A stretch of 64,000 bases of DNA from Variovorax sp. J22G73 (GTDB taxonomy: Bacteria; Pseudomonadota; Gammaproteobacteria; Burkholderiales; Burkholderiaceae_C). Shown piece after piece: positions 1 through 8,113 of the stretch (positions are counted from its first letter, which is position 1; each line of letters starts with the position of its first letter). The notes below the pieces were generated by a model that had not been told where the DNA came from, did not search any database, and was given only the letters and a program-made list of their open reading frames with translations. A program made the translations under genes and the position numbers. The stretch is from contig NZ_JASZYK010000016.1 in NCBI RefSeq assembly GCF_030317035.1, forward strand, positions 62,001-126,000. Reading direction: 5' to 3'.

Positions 1-105
1 GCCGGGGAAGGTCGCCGCCAGCACCGCGCTGCCGCAGCCGCCGAACGTGAGCCAGAAGGTGCCGATGAATTCGGCGGCCCATTTCTTGTAGGTACTGTGT
101 TCCAT
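1..105 (-). CDS. aqpZ: Aquaporin Z family water channel, N-terminus (partial)
   Basis: The first 35 codons of a minus-strand gene that runs off the left edge. The start is ATG at 103-105. The visible protein begins MEHSTYKKWAAEFIGTFW and continues with GGCGSAVLAA, the start of the first membrane helix that is nearly invariant in AqpZ-type aquaporins (inner-membrane water channel). Only this helix is visible; the NPA motifs lie outside the window. The 35-residue match is short but very characteristic. A glycerol facilitator is less likely because the GGCGSAVLAA segment is typical of AqpZ. Confidence 0.85.
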   Translation of the reverse strand, partial: MEHSTYKKWAAEFIGTFWLTFGGCGSAVLAATFPG

Positions 106-466
106 GACGCCCGATCCTGAAGTTGAGAAAGCACGCAGGGCGCAGCCCGGCGCGGGCGGATTCTAGGAACGGTGCGAGAGCGGAAGCGGCCGTCGCGATG
201 CACGTCTTTCGCGCGATCGGAACCTGTTCACGGTTGTTGCGGCTTTGTAGATCCGCGCCCTTTCTCCGGGTTTTCGGACTGTGCTTTCCTTCACGCTTTT
301 ACAGGGCGTGACGGCCGCCTTGCCCATCTTGCGGAAAGCGCAGCGCGCCAGGTCCCCGCACCTGACGCAGGTGCTGGCCGCGCTTTGACGCGGGCGCTAT
401 CCTGCCGCTTCGCGCGCTTCAGATCCACCGAAGCGTCGAGCCACCGAACGACAAGGAGACCCCTGC
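106..466. other. Intergenic region without a recognisable gene
   Basis: This 361-base stretch separates the aquaporin start from the downstream binding-protein gene and must hold both divergent promoters. I see no convincing -35/-10 pair, no strong inverted repeat and no RNA gene. The short open frames here have no signal peptide, no family resemblance and no ribosome binding site worth naming. Confidence 0.5.
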
Positions 467-1519
467 ATGCACCGCTTCGCCTTCCGCCGCCTCGCCACCG
501 GCGCGCTCACCGCCACATGTGTGGCTGCCGCTGCCTTTTTGGGGGTGTCGAACGCCGCCGCGCAGGGCACGGTCAACGCGCTGTGCAGCACCGACGCGGG
601 CTGGTGCGAAGCGGCCGCGACGGCCTTCACGCGCGAGACCGGCATCCGCGTGCTGCAGGCCCACAAGGGCACGGGAGAAATCGGCGCCCAGCTGCGCGCC
701 GAGGCCGCCAACCCCAAGACCGACATCTGGTGGGGCGGCACCGGCGACCCCTTTCTGCAGGCGGCGGAACAGGGGCTGCTGGAGCCCTACCGGCCGGCGT
801 ACATCAACGACCTGTACGACTGGTCGGTGCGCCAGTACGCGATGTCGCAGAACATGGTGGGCGGCTTCTACACCAGCGCGATGGGCTTCGGCTTCAACAC
901 CGACGTGCTGCGCAAGAAGAAGCTGGCCGAGCCGAAGTGCTGGGCCGACCTGATCAAGCCCGAGTACAAGGGCGAGATCGAAATTTCGCACCCCGCCACC
1001 AGCGGCACGGCCTACACCATCATCGCGGGCCTGGTGCAGCAGATGGGCGAGGACGCCGCCTTCGACTACCTGAAGAAATTGCACAGGAACGTCACCAGCT
1101 ACACCCGCAGCGGCCAGGCGCAGGCGCCCAACGTGGCCAAGGGCGAGGTGGCGATCGGCGTGAGCTTCATCTTCGGCTTCGAAAAATGGCGCCACGACAA
1201 GTTTCCGGTGAAGACCGCCGCACCCTGCGAAGGCACGGGCTACGAGGTGGGCGGCATCGCGCTGGTGAAGGGCGCGCGCAACAAGGACAACGCCAGGCGC
1301 TACTACGACTGGCTCATGAGCCCCGCGGGCCAGTCCATCGGCGCGAAGGCCGGCAGTCTGCAGTCGCCGGCCAACAAGACCTTCAAGCCCGACGCGCGCA
1401 TTCCGTCGATGGCCGACGTGAAGCTCATCAAGTACGACTTCGAGAAGTACGGCAAGGCCGACGAGCGCAAGCGCCTGATCGATCGCTGGACGCGCGAAGT
1501 CGAGTCACAACCGCGCTAG
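467..1519 (+). CDS. Periplasmic substrate-binding protein, Fe3+/polyamine-type ABC family (orphan)
   Basis: A 350-residue exported binding protein. Residues 1-33 form a signal peptide ending near SNAAAQG. The mature part starts with the extended N-terminal lobe typical of the AfuA/FbpA/PotD-like class (ATAFTRETGIRVLQ, then KTDIWWGGTGDP, later the hinge segment EIEISHPATSGTAYT). Such proteins capture ferric iron, phosphonates or small organic cations in the periplasm for an ABC importer. No permease or ATPase gene adjoins it, because the next gene is on the opposite strand, so it must use a transporter encoded elsewhere. The ligand cannot be read from the sequence. The start ATG follows an AAGGAG-type site. 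Confidence 0.8.
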   Translation: MHRFAFRRLATGALTATCVAAAAFLGVSNAAAQGTVNALCSTDAGWCEAAATAFTRETGIRVLQAHKGTGEIGAQLRAEAANPKTDIWWGGTGDPFLQAAEQGLLEPYRPAYINDLYDWSVRQYAMSQNMVGGFYTSAMGFGFNTDVLRKKKLAEPKCWADLIKPEYKGEIEISHPATSGTAYTIIAGLVQQMGEDAAFDYLKKLHRNVTSYTRSGQAQAPNVAKGEVAIGVSFIFGFEKWRHDKFPVKTAAPCEGTGYEVGGIALVKGARNKDNARRYYDWLMSPAGQSIGAKAGSLQSPANKTFKPDARIPSMADVKLIKYDFEKYGKADERKRLIDRWTREVESQPR

Positions 1520-1542
1520 GGCTCGCCCCCAGCCTGGGAGCT

Positions 1543-2076
1543 TCAGGACGTGCAGGCTTTGTTGTGCGAGGCGTGCATGCCCTTGGCCTTGGCGTCGGCC
1601 TCGCTCAGGTACTCGCCCTTCTTGGTCTTGCCGTAGTAGCGGTCGCCCATGCAGTGGTAGACCTTGGTCTCGTCGTTGGCCCACACCTTGCCCGCGCCAC
1701 CGCCGGGGGCGGCCGCCATCTTGGTGAGGTCGGGCGCGCCGGGGGTGCGGGTGGCGGTGCCGGTGCTCGGGGCCACGCCGGTTTTGTCGACGCTGGCGGA
1801 CTGGGTTTCCACGGCGGGAGCGGCTGCTGCCGTTGCGCCAGGTGCCGGAGCTGTGCCAGCCGCCGTTTTTCCGTACCAGGTCTTGATGCCCTTGTGCCCG
1901 CGGCAGGCGCCGGACTTGGTGTCGGGCGAGGCGTAGCTGTCGTCCTTGCACTGCACGGTGGTGCCGGCGGGGGCGCCGGCGGGCGCCGCCGTCTGGGCCT
2001 GGGCCTGCATCTGTGCGGTCAGCGCGGCCAGGCCGAGGCAGGCGGCGATCCACAGCGTGCGGGGGGTGTTGTTCAT
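1543..2076 (-). CDS. Exported DUF3761-type small protein
   Basis: A 177-residue protein of unknown function. I chose the ATG at 2076 because it follows an AGGAG site and opens a signal peptide (MNNTPRTLWIAACLGLAALT, cleaved after about residue 28). The mature protein has a DUF3761-like segment at about residues 38-69 (QCKDDSY, GACRGHKGIKTWYG), an Ala/Thr/Pro-rich linker, and a C-terminal cysteine-containing segment (VYHCMGDRYYGKTKKGEY, HNKAC). The paired cysteines suggest disulfides in the periplasm. It converges with the upstream binding-protein gene, leaving only 23 bases between them. No function should be inferred beyond secretion. Confidence 0.75.
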   Translation of the reverse strand: MNNTPRTLWIAACLGLAALTAQMQAQAQTAAPAGAPAGTTVQCKDDSYASPDTKSGACRGHKGIKTWYGKTAAGTAPAPGATAAAAPAVETQSASVDKTGVAPSTGTATRTPGAPDLTKMAAAPGGGAGKVWANDETKVYHCMGDRYYGKTKKGEYLSEADAKAKGMHASHNKACTS

Positions 2077-2190
2077 GCAAAGCTCCTGATGGTGAAGGGA
2101 AAGATCCACGCCGGAGCTTTGGGGCGCGATCCCAGCGGCAGCTGACTTGAGGAGGCGATCTTGTCCCGTCTCGCCCATTCAGGCCGTCGA

Positions 2191-2850
2191 TCAGGGAGAA
2201 CTGGCAGTGAAAGTGACCATGCCAAGGTAGGTGCCCGCCCTGCGGCTGGCCAGGTTGGCATAGGAAAACGTCCAGGTGGCCGAGCGCACGGTCACCAGGT
2301 TGCCTAAGGCGGTGCCGGCCACGTTCACCGGCGTGCCTGTACCCGTGTTGGGAATGGCGGGCGCCGGCAGGTTGGTGTCGCTGCTGGCAATGGCGATCTC
2401 CGACATCGGGATCGTGCTGGTGCCGTTCGACAGCGGCGTGGTGGCGGTGGCGCGCAGCGTGACCTGGCCCGCGTTGCTGCGCACTTCCACCGGCAGAGCG
2501 TTGCCGCTGGGCGTCACGCTGAAGGTCGGCGCCGCGCCGTTCCAGTTCACCGGCTTGTTGTTGCCGGCCGTGGGCGTGGTGGGGCCGCCGGGAATGGTCG
2601 GCGCGAGCGCGAAGCTCACCATGCTGGTGGTGCCTCCGGGCGTGGGCCAGGCGCCGTCGCCGATGCGAAAAAAGATGAACTTGTCGATGGCGATGGTGAA
2701 GTCCAGCGCCACCGCCCCCGTGCTCAGCGGCACGGTCGCACTGGGCACCGCGCTGCTGGAGGCGGCACGGGCCGTGTCCGTGTCCGTGGCCGCCGAGGCG
2801 ACGGCGAGCAGGGCCACCGCGTTGGCGAAGGTGCCCCGCAGGTGCCTCAC
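2191..2850 (-). CDS. Exported pilin-like protein C (surface-fibre operon)
   Basis: A 219-residue exported protein, last gene of the 7833-2191 operon. The start is a GTG at 2850 that overlaps the upstream TGA stop (GTGA), so it is translationally coupled; no ATG fits. After a signal peptide (VRHLRGTFANAVALLAVASA) the protein is beta-rich, Thr/Ser/Gly-rich and Cys-poor. It shares motifs with protein A of this operon: KFIFFRIGDG against KLILLRVGS, IPGGPTTP against IPGVPTTP, and VNWNGAAPTFSV against VDWNGAAPTVTT. It ends in a GTYLGMVTFTASSP-like strand, as fimbrial subunits do. The family is not named with confidence; pilin or fibre subunit is inferred from paralogy and context. Confidence 0.6.
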   Translation of the reverse strand: MRHLRGTFANAVALLAVASAATDTDTARAASSSAVPSATVPLSTGAVALDFTIAIDKFIFFRIGDGAWPTPGGTTSMVSFALAPTIPGGPTTPTAGNNKPVNWNGAAPTFSVTPSGNALPVEVRSNAGQVTLRATATTPLSNGTSTIPMSEIAIASSDTNLPAPAIPNTGTGTPVNVAGTALGNLVTVRSATWTFSYANLASRRAGTYLGMVTFTASSP

Positions 2851-3671
2851 TTCAACTCCACGTCCATCTTGAAGCTGCCCTTGTCCCAGTCCAGCGTGCC
2901 GCTGGCCTTCACCGGGTACACGGGCGCCGGACCGCTCTGCCCGCCTTCGCCCTTGGGCACGAGCGCCAGCGTGCGGGTCTGGCCCGGCAGGATGGGCGTG
3001 CCCTCGGGCACCAGCTCGAAGGCGCGGCCCTTGCTGTCGACCGCGTCCAGGCTGCCTTCGAGTCGGCCGTGCGCGTCGCCGGTGTTGACCACCGTCACCA
3101 GCGTGCGGCGGGCGCCGGCGGTCTCGCCGCTGGCGATCTGCTTGATGTCGAGCTTGGGCTCGGCGCCGTCGAGCATCACGTAGACCGCCACCGCGATGCG
3201 CCCGGTGACCGGCAAGCTCAGGCTGGCGCCGCTGCTGCGAATGACGGTCTGCTGTGCCGGCTCGCTGCCTTCGATGGCGATCATGAAGCGGCATTCCCCG
3301 CGCGCCGTGCCGGCCGGCGGCTCGACCTGGAAGCGGAACGACTTCTTGCTGCGCGCCGGCACCGACAGCGTGCGCCGCTCCAGCAGCACCCACGGCCTGC
3401 AGCTGCCGGGCAGCAGTTCGTCGTGGTACCCGATGTTGCCCTCGGCCGAGTAGGTCCAGTCAATGGTGCGGATCGTCACGTCGGTGGCCGTGGGCGCCAG
3501 GTTGTGGATGTCCAGCGACTGCCCGATGCGCGCGCCGGGCTTGCCGGAGAGCTCGAAGCGCGAGGGGGTGACGCCCAGCTCGAAGGGCGCCGCATGGGCC
3601 GCGCCCGCGATCAGTGCCGGCAGCAGCCACGTTCTTGCGCAAGACAATCGAAGGAGGCGGGGAGCGTTCAT
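2847..3671 (-). CDS. Periplasmic PapD-like chaperone candidate
   Basis: A 274-residue exported protein. The ATG at 3671 overlaps the upstream stop (ATGA). The signal peptide (residues 1-28, ending AGAAHA) is followed by an immunoglobulin-like fold resembling the first domain of pilus chaperones: FELGVTPSRFELSGKPG, then LDIHNLAPTATDVTI, then PWVLLERRTLSVPARSKKSFRF and a strand ending in an acidic/aromatic pattern (ECRFMIAIEG). A second beta domain fills the C-terminal half. In chaperone/usher systems such proteins cap subunits in the periplasm and hand them to the outer-membrane pore. The location between fibre-like subunits fits that role. Sequence similarity to classical PapD/FimC is weak, so the role is an inference. 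Confidence 0.55.
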   Translation of the reverse strand: MNAPRLLRLSCARTWLLPALIAGAAHAAPFELGVTPSRFELSGKPGARIGQSLDIHNLAPTATDVTIRTIDWTYSAEGNIGYHDELLPGSCRPWVLLERRTLSVPARSKKSFRFQVEPPAGTARGECRFMIAIEGSEPAQQTVIRSSGASLSLPVTGRIAVAVYVMLDGAEPKLDIKQIASGETAGARRTLVTVVNTGDAHGRLEGSLDAVDSKGRAFELVPEGTPILPGQTRTLALVPKGEGGQSGPAPVYPVKASGTLDWDKGSFKMDVELK

Positions 3672-4150
3672 GGGGAGGTCTCGATTTCGAAGATCGACTC
3701 GAAGCTCAGCGCCGCGCCCGTGGGCAGGCGCAGCTCGCGCGGATCGATGCGCAGCGTCAGGTCGAAGGTTTCGTTCATCCACGGCGTCTGCACCACGCCG
3801 TTCCACACCTGCACGCGGTCGCCGGGGCGTCCGCTGCCGCTGGCGAAGGCGCCGTTGCCGCGCCATTGCACCTGCAGGCCAGCGGGCGAGCGAAGGCCGG
3901 CCACGGCGGGCGGAATCACGTAGAAGATGCGCGCCCGGCGCCCCACGTGCGGGGCCGTTGCCAGCCGGTATTCGATACGCCCGAAAGGCAGCACCACCAG
4001 GTTGCCGTCCATGGCCTGCGCGTTGGCGAAGTCGCTGCGCACCTGCGCGCGCGGCGAGGCCGAATCGTCCAGCCGCGCGACCAGCGCCCACGCGGCCGCG
4101 GGCGACAGCAGCAGCAGGGCGATCCACCGGTGCGCGCGGGCTCCGTTCAT
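3668..4150 (-). CDS. Small exported beta-rich protein, unknown (surface-fibre operon)
   Basis: A 160-residue protein whose ATG at 4150 overlaps the upstream stop by ATGA and whose own stop overlaps the next ATG in the same way. It has a short signal peptide (MNGARAHRWIALLLLSPAAAWA). The mature part has alternating beta patterns (RIEYRLATAPHVGRRARIFYVIPP, then FDLTLRIDPRELRLPTGAAL). I do not recognise the family. Its size, export signal and position between pilin-like and chaperone-like genes suggest a minor or adaptor subunit of the same assembly. Confidence 0.5.
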   Translation of the reverse strand: MNGARAHRWIALLLLSPAAAWALVARLDDSASPRAQVRSDFANAQAMDGNLVVLPFGRIEYRLATAPHVGRRARIFYVIPPAVAGLRSPAGLQVQWRGNGAFASGSGRPGDRVQVWNGVVQTPWMNETFDLTLRIDPRELRLPTGAALSFESIFEIETSP

Positions 4151-4806
4151 TCCATCGACGCCGTGAAGCGCACGGTGCCCTTGTAGTTGCCGCCCGGGTA
4201 GATGGTGCTGTTGTCGTAGGAGAACTGCAGCCGCGTGGCCGTCACGTTGTTCGACTGGTAGGTCCACGTGCCGACGCCCAGCAGGCACAGCAGGCCGACG
4301 CAGATGGACGCGTTGGCGTTGTAGTTGGCAATGGTCTGGTTCGCGCTGCCGTCGAAGCGGCCGCTCTGGATGTCGCCCGAGGCCGCATTGCCGTTGTTCG
4401 ACGCCACCCAGCTGATCGTGTTGAAAGGAATGGTCTGGGAACCGCAGCCGCCCGACTGGCACGCCAGCGCGATGGACGAATCCACCCGCAGCGTCACCGG
4501 CCGCGCCAGGGTGTTGTTGACCATCGGCCGCATCGGCATCACCCAGACGTCGATGGCCGGCGTGCCGGTGACCGCCGTCGGCGTGAGCCCCGCGTTGGCG
4601 CCGGTCACGCCGAAGGCCACGGTGTCGACGGTGGTGCCGGCGGACCCGACGCGCAGCGTCAGCGCATAGGTGCTGCCGGTGTCGGTGACGGTGGTGATGA
4701 CGGCGTGCGCGCGCGGCGCCAGGCCGAGGCCCAGCACCGGCGTCAGTGCCAGCAACGCGGCCGGGACCATCGAAGCCGCCCGGGTGGCCGCGGGCCGCCC
4801 GCGCAT
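4147..4806 (-). CDS. Exported pilin-like protein B (surface-fibre operon)
   Basis: A 219-residue exported protein. The ATG at 4806 shares its A with the preceding TGA (TGATG), giving tight coupling. A signal peptide (residues 1 to about 35, ending PRAHA) precedes a beta-rich, Thr/Asn/Gly-rich mature chain. A cysteine pair (ACQSGGCGS) and a second pair (ICVGLLCLLG) may form disulfides. The C-terminal strand (YPGGNYKGTVRFTASME) resembles those of proteins A and C. A TLRVGSAGTTVDTV motif matches LLRVGSTNTTVDTV in protein A. It is a likely paralogous fibre subunit, possibly a tip or minor pilin because it alone carries several cysteines. Confidence 0.55.
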   Translation of the reverse strand: MRGRPAATRAASMVPAALLALTPVLGLGLAPRAHAVITTVTDTGSTYALTLRVGSAGTTVDTVAFGVTGANAGLTPTAVTGTPAIDVWVMPMRPMVNNTLARPVTLRVDSSIALACQSGGCGSQTIPFNTISWVASNNGNAASGDIQSGRFDGSANQTIANYNANASICVGLLCLLGVGTWTYQSNNVTATRLQFSYDNSTIYPGGNYKGTVRFTASME

Positions 4807-5417
4807 CAGACGCCCTGCGCGGTGTAGGTGATGGTGTTGGTGTACGTGTTCGCGACCCAGCCCGCGGGCGTGCCGCCGAGCGCGTACGCCCAGGTGCCCG
4901 TGGCCACCACGTTGGACGCGAACGGGGTCGACGCGCAGGCGCCGAGGTTGGCACCCGGATGCGGCAGCGTGCCGGTGGCGGTCACGGTGAAGTCGGCGTT
5001 TGCCGGGCCGCCCACGGCATTCCACGCGCCCATCGCGCAATTGATGGTGCCGGTGCCCGCGTTGGTCCAGGCGTACACGGTGAGCGTGCCGCCTGCGGTG
5101 GTGGTGGTGACGGTGGGCGCCGCGCCGTTCCAGTCGACGTTGGTGTTGTTGACGTTGGCCAGCGGCGTCGTCGGCACACCGGGAATGCTGAGCGCAGAGG
5201 TCCATGTCACGGTGTCGACCGTGGTGTTGGTCGAACCTACGCGCAGCAGGATGAGCTTGGGCACGGTGACGCTGAGGTTCACCTTCGCCTGCGCGGTGAT
5301 GGTGCCCGTGCCGGAGCCGTACTGGCTCTCGGCCATGGCCGCGCCCGCGAGCAGCGCGAGGGCCGCGAGCGACAGGGCCCGCAAGGGGCGGGGGCATGCA
5401 GTGGATTTCAGCGTCAT
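4806..5417 (-). CDS. Exported pilin-like protein A (surface-fibre operon)
   Basis: A 203-residue exported protein. The ATG at 5417 follows an AAGGAG site and opens a clean signal peptide (MTLKSTACPRPLRALSLAAL, cleaved near AMA-ES). The mature chain starts with a Gly/Thr-rich strand and is almost entirely beta-strand and Asn/Thr/Ala-rich, with motifs KLILLRVGS, IPGVPTTP and VDWNGAAPTVTT shared with protein C. Being first after the barrel gene and having the strongest ribosome binding site, it is the candidate major subunit. No Pfam family is claimed; spore-coat-U-like pilins are an alternative comparison. Confidence 0.55.
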   Translation of the reverse strand: MTLKSTACPRPLRALSLAALALLAGAAMAESQYGSGTGTITAQAKVNLSVTVPKLILLRVGSTNTTVDTVTWTSALSIPGVPTTPLANVNNTNVDWNGAAPTVTTTTAGGTLTVYAWTNAGTGTINCAMGAWNAVGGPANADFTVTATGTLPHPGANLGACASTPFASNVVATGTWAYALGGTPAGWVANTYTNTITYTAQGV

Positions 5418-5478
5418 GGACTCTCCTTGGGTTGATGGGAACTGGCAGGACATGTCGGAAACCGTCCGGCGGCGCGCT

Positions 5479-7833
5479 TCATTCGCTCACTTTCGTTACT
5501 GGAATGACGGCGCTGGCCTGACCGCGCAGCGGCACGTTCACGCTCGTGCCGCTGTCCTGTGCCGCGCCCCAGGGCAGGGGCACGCTCTCTGGCGTCAGCG
5601 TGAGCTGGTGCCGTCCGCTGGTCACCAGCGGAAACTCGAAGCGGCCGTCGCGGTCGGTGATGGCGCGGTAGCGGCCGTCGAGCAGCACCTCCACGCCAGC
5701 CGCGCCGGCCTCGCCGGGCTGCGGCTCGCCATCGCGGTTGGCGTCGAAGAACACGCGCCCCGACACGCTGCCGCCGCCGGCTCCGCCGCCTGCGGCATCG
5801 CGCATGCCGGCGGCCTGGAAGGCCGTGCCGCCGCTTCCTTCCCAGCGCAGGTACACGAAGGCGGTTTTCTCGTTGCTGCGGTACAGGTTCGGACCTGAGA
5901 GCGAGGTCTGCACCAGCGCGGCGCGCGCCTGGTTGAAATTGGCGACGAAGCCCACGCGCCAACCGCGCGACAGCTCCTTCTCGGCCGTGAGCGAGCCCGA
6001 CAGCCCCCGGCTCGTGTAGAGGCCGCCGCTTTGCGAGGTGTAGCGCAGGTTGCCGGCGAGCTGCACGCCGCTGTCGAGCCAATAGCGCCACTGCAGGCCG
6101 GCCGTGGGGTAGTTGCGCGCGGTGCCGCCGCTGCGGTCGTGCGCGTAGCCGAGGGTGGTGGTGAACTCGGGGCGCATCGTCTCGTAGCGCCCGCCGATCC
6201 AGTCCTGCTCCCACTGCAGCTCCTGCCCGGTGGCCGCGCTGTCGCCGAGCACCACCAGCTCGTTGCGCCGCGCGGTGAGCGTGAAGCGGCTGCGCGGCCA
6301 GTCGAACAGGCGGGTCTGGAAGAACGCGTTGGCGTAGAGGCTGCGGCTGTCGGCCGTGGCCAGGCCGGTGCTTCCGGTACCTGTGGCGGTGCCTGGCCGG
6401 TCGTAGCGCGTGCGGTACACGCTCAGGCTGCCGCCGAGAGAGTTGTAGCGGTCGAACACGTACTGCGCGTTGCCATTGGCGCCGGTGCGCGTGTAGCCGG
6501 AGAGGCTGAAGTTGCTGTCCGGCTGCGCGCGCTCATGGTCGAGCCCGACGCCCCAGCTCAGGCGGCTGGTGCTGCGGTCCATGCGCCAGTACGCGCCGCG
6601 CGTCCCGGTGGCCAGCGCGAAGTCGCCGAAGTACAGGTCCGGCCGCGCGGTGTAGGCGCCGAACTCGTGGCGGTACGGGCCCGTGCGCGCACTCGCCTCC
6701 AGGAAGATCCCGTGCGAGCCGCCGGTGCTCACGCCCGGTGTCTGCGAGCTGGTGCGGCTGCCGATCAGCGTGGCGCGCGCCTTGAAGTCGCCGTCGCGCA
6801 CCACCTCGCGGCCATAGCCGAGCGAAGCGGCCCAGCTCGTGACGTCCTTGCGGCCGAAGCCGATCGCCGTGAGCGGATCGAGGTAGTAGGCCGGAATGTC
6901 GCGCGCGCGGTCGAGCTGCACCGACGCGAACCACGGATCGCCCAGGCGCTGCGTGATCCCGAGCCACCCCAGCGTGCCCTGGCTTTTCTCGTACCCCGGG
7001 TACGGACCGCCCGCCAGGTTGCCGCGCTCGCCGTAGCCGGCGCGCACGTCCGTCTGCGTGTTGAAGATGCGCGCCGACGCGCCGCGCACCAGGCTCGAGC
7101 CGAGCGACAGCCGGTAGTTGCGCGCCAGCCCGTCGGTGAGTTCGCTGTAGACGTCGCCCACGGCGGTGTCGGCGAAGGTCTGCGTGGTCAGCGGAAAGCC
7201 CAGGTTGCGCAAGGTGTAGCGACCGCTGGTCGAACGGCGCGCATAGCCCAGCGAGCCGATGCCGCCGCCGCCCAGGAAGCTGTCTCCGCTCAGGTGCCGC
7301 GCGTCGGCCTGCAGCACGAACTCGCCGTAGTTGAGCGTCTCGCGCCGGTATTCCAGGCGCTGCCCGAACTCGGTGGCGCGCTGGCGGCGGTAGCCCGTGG
7401 AGGTGGCGTCGCCGAAGCCGATGCGGCTTTCCACCAGCCAGGCGCGAAAGCCCTGAGGTTGCTCGGCCTGAGGTTCGGCTTCGCTGCCACCGCCCGTGTC
7501 CACGCTCATGAAACGGTCTTCATAAGCCTTGGGCGCGGCGTCGATGAGCGCCTTCAGCCGCACCTGCTCCGCCTGCGCACGGTCGATGGGTTCGATGCGC
7601 GCGTCAGCCACGAGCGGGGCGGCCGGCGCCGCGGGGTTGCGGGGGGCGGAGCTCGTCTGCGCATGCGCGCACGACAGCGAGGCCAGGGCGGTTGCGCATC
7701 CCAGCCATGCGTGGGCAAGGCAGGGCAGGCAGGGTAACCCCGGGAACCCCGAGAGGCCCGGCACGGGCGCCCGGGCCACGCGCGGAGGTACCGCGGCGGG
7801 AGCTGCCGCGATCCACAGTGTCACTCGATTCAT
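5479..7833 (-). CDS. Outer-membrane beta-barrel protein with C-terminal SdrD/Cna-B-like domain; usher candidate
   Basis: A 784-residue exported protein and first gene of the operon. ATG at 7833 is preferred over a TTG one codon earlier. A long N-terminal export region ends near SCAHAQ. From about residue 130 to 670 the chain alternates polar and aromatic residues in short strands (for example GEFVLQADARHL, RYTLRNLGFPL, RLSLGSSLVRGA), as in an outer-membrane barrel of more than twenty strands. At about 689-760 sits a compact SdrD-B or carboxypeptidase-regulatory-like domain (SGRVFFDANRDGEPQPGEAG, VEVLLDGRYRAITDRDGRFEFP), comparable in position to the C-terminal domains of FimD-type ushers. I see no classical usher N-terminal domain. 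Size and context suggest it secretes or anchors the pilin-like proteins downstream. Confidence 0.6.
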   Translation of the reverse strand: MNRVTLWIAAAPAAVPPRVARAPVPGLSGFPGLPCLPCLAHAWLGCATALASLSCAHAQTSSAPRNPAAPAAPLVADARIEPIDRAQAEQVRLKALIDAAPKAYEDRFMSVDTGGGSEAEPQAEQPQGFRAWLVESRIGFGDATSTGYRRQRATEFGQRLEYRRETLNYGEFVLQADARHLSGDSFLGGGGIGSLGYARRSTSGRYTLRNLGFPLTTQTFADTAVGDVYSELTDGLARNYRLSLGSSLVRGASARIFNTQTDVRAGYGERGNLAGGPYPGYEKSQGTLGWLGITQRLGDPWFASVQLDRARDIPAYYLDPLTAIGFGRKDVTSWAASLGYGREVVRDGDFKARATLIGSRTSSQTPGVSTGGSHGIFLEASARTGPYRHEFGAYTARPDLYFGDFALATGTRGAYWRMDRSTSRLSWGVGLDHERAQPDSNFSLSGYTRTGANGNAQYVFDRYNSLGGSLSVYRTRYDRPGTATGTGSTGLATADSRSLYANAFFQTRLFDWPRSRFTLTARRNELVVLGDSAATGQELQWEQDWIGGRYETMRPEFTTTLGYAHDRSGGTARNYPTAGLQWRYWLDSGVQLAGNLRYTSQSGGLYTSRGLSGSLTAEKELSRGWRVGFVANFNQARAALVQTSLSGPNLYRSNEKTAFVYLRWEGSGGTAFQAAGMRDAAGGGAGGGSVSGRVFFDANRDGEPQPGEAGAAGVEVLLDGRYRAITDRDGRFEFPLVTSGRHQLTLTPESVPLPWGAAQDSGTSVNVPLRGQASAVIPVTKVSE

Positions 7834-8010
7834 CAAACGACATCCCTGTTTTCCCGGGGCGTTGCCACCCTGTTCCGAATCGAAGATCAGGATATTTCAG
7901 AACTGTCATCTACGGTAACTTTTGATGTCACCGTGGGTATCGTCCGACGAGAGCGTTGGTTTTTGTCCTTCAGCATTGCGCAAAATGCGAGCTTTCGAAT
8001 TCGTCGCGTC

Positions 8011-8039
8011 CTTGATGAAGTCGAAGGACCTCCCCATCT
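8011..8039 (+). promoter_or_regulatory. Sigma-32 heat-shock promoter of htpG
   Basis: A CTTGATG element at 8011-8017 and CCCCATCT at 8032-8039, separated by 14 bases, match the sigma-32 consensus (CTTGAAA, 13-15 bases, CCCCATNT) at nearly every position. It lies about 75 bases upstream of the htpG start codon, as expected for a heat-shock gene. Confidence 0.8.
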
Positions 8040-8113
8040 GACGCGCTGGTGCGGCGTAACCTCCGGGACGCCTTGCCGGCTTAGAATTTTTTGGCTTCGA
8101 CATTTCTTATTCC

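Noticed and set aside
123..311. Small plus-strand open frame in the left intergenic region
   Set aside because: Arg/Ala-rich, no signal peptide, no ribosome binding site, no family resemblance.
1520..1542. Hairpin-like CCCA/TGGG element between convergent genes
   Set aside because: Only a 4-base stem with a bulge and no T-run; too weak to call a terminator.
6031..7737. Plus-strand open frame opposite the beta-barrel gene
   Set aside because: Shadow frame with random Arg/Ala/Val composition; the minus frame shows a signal peptide and barrel strands.
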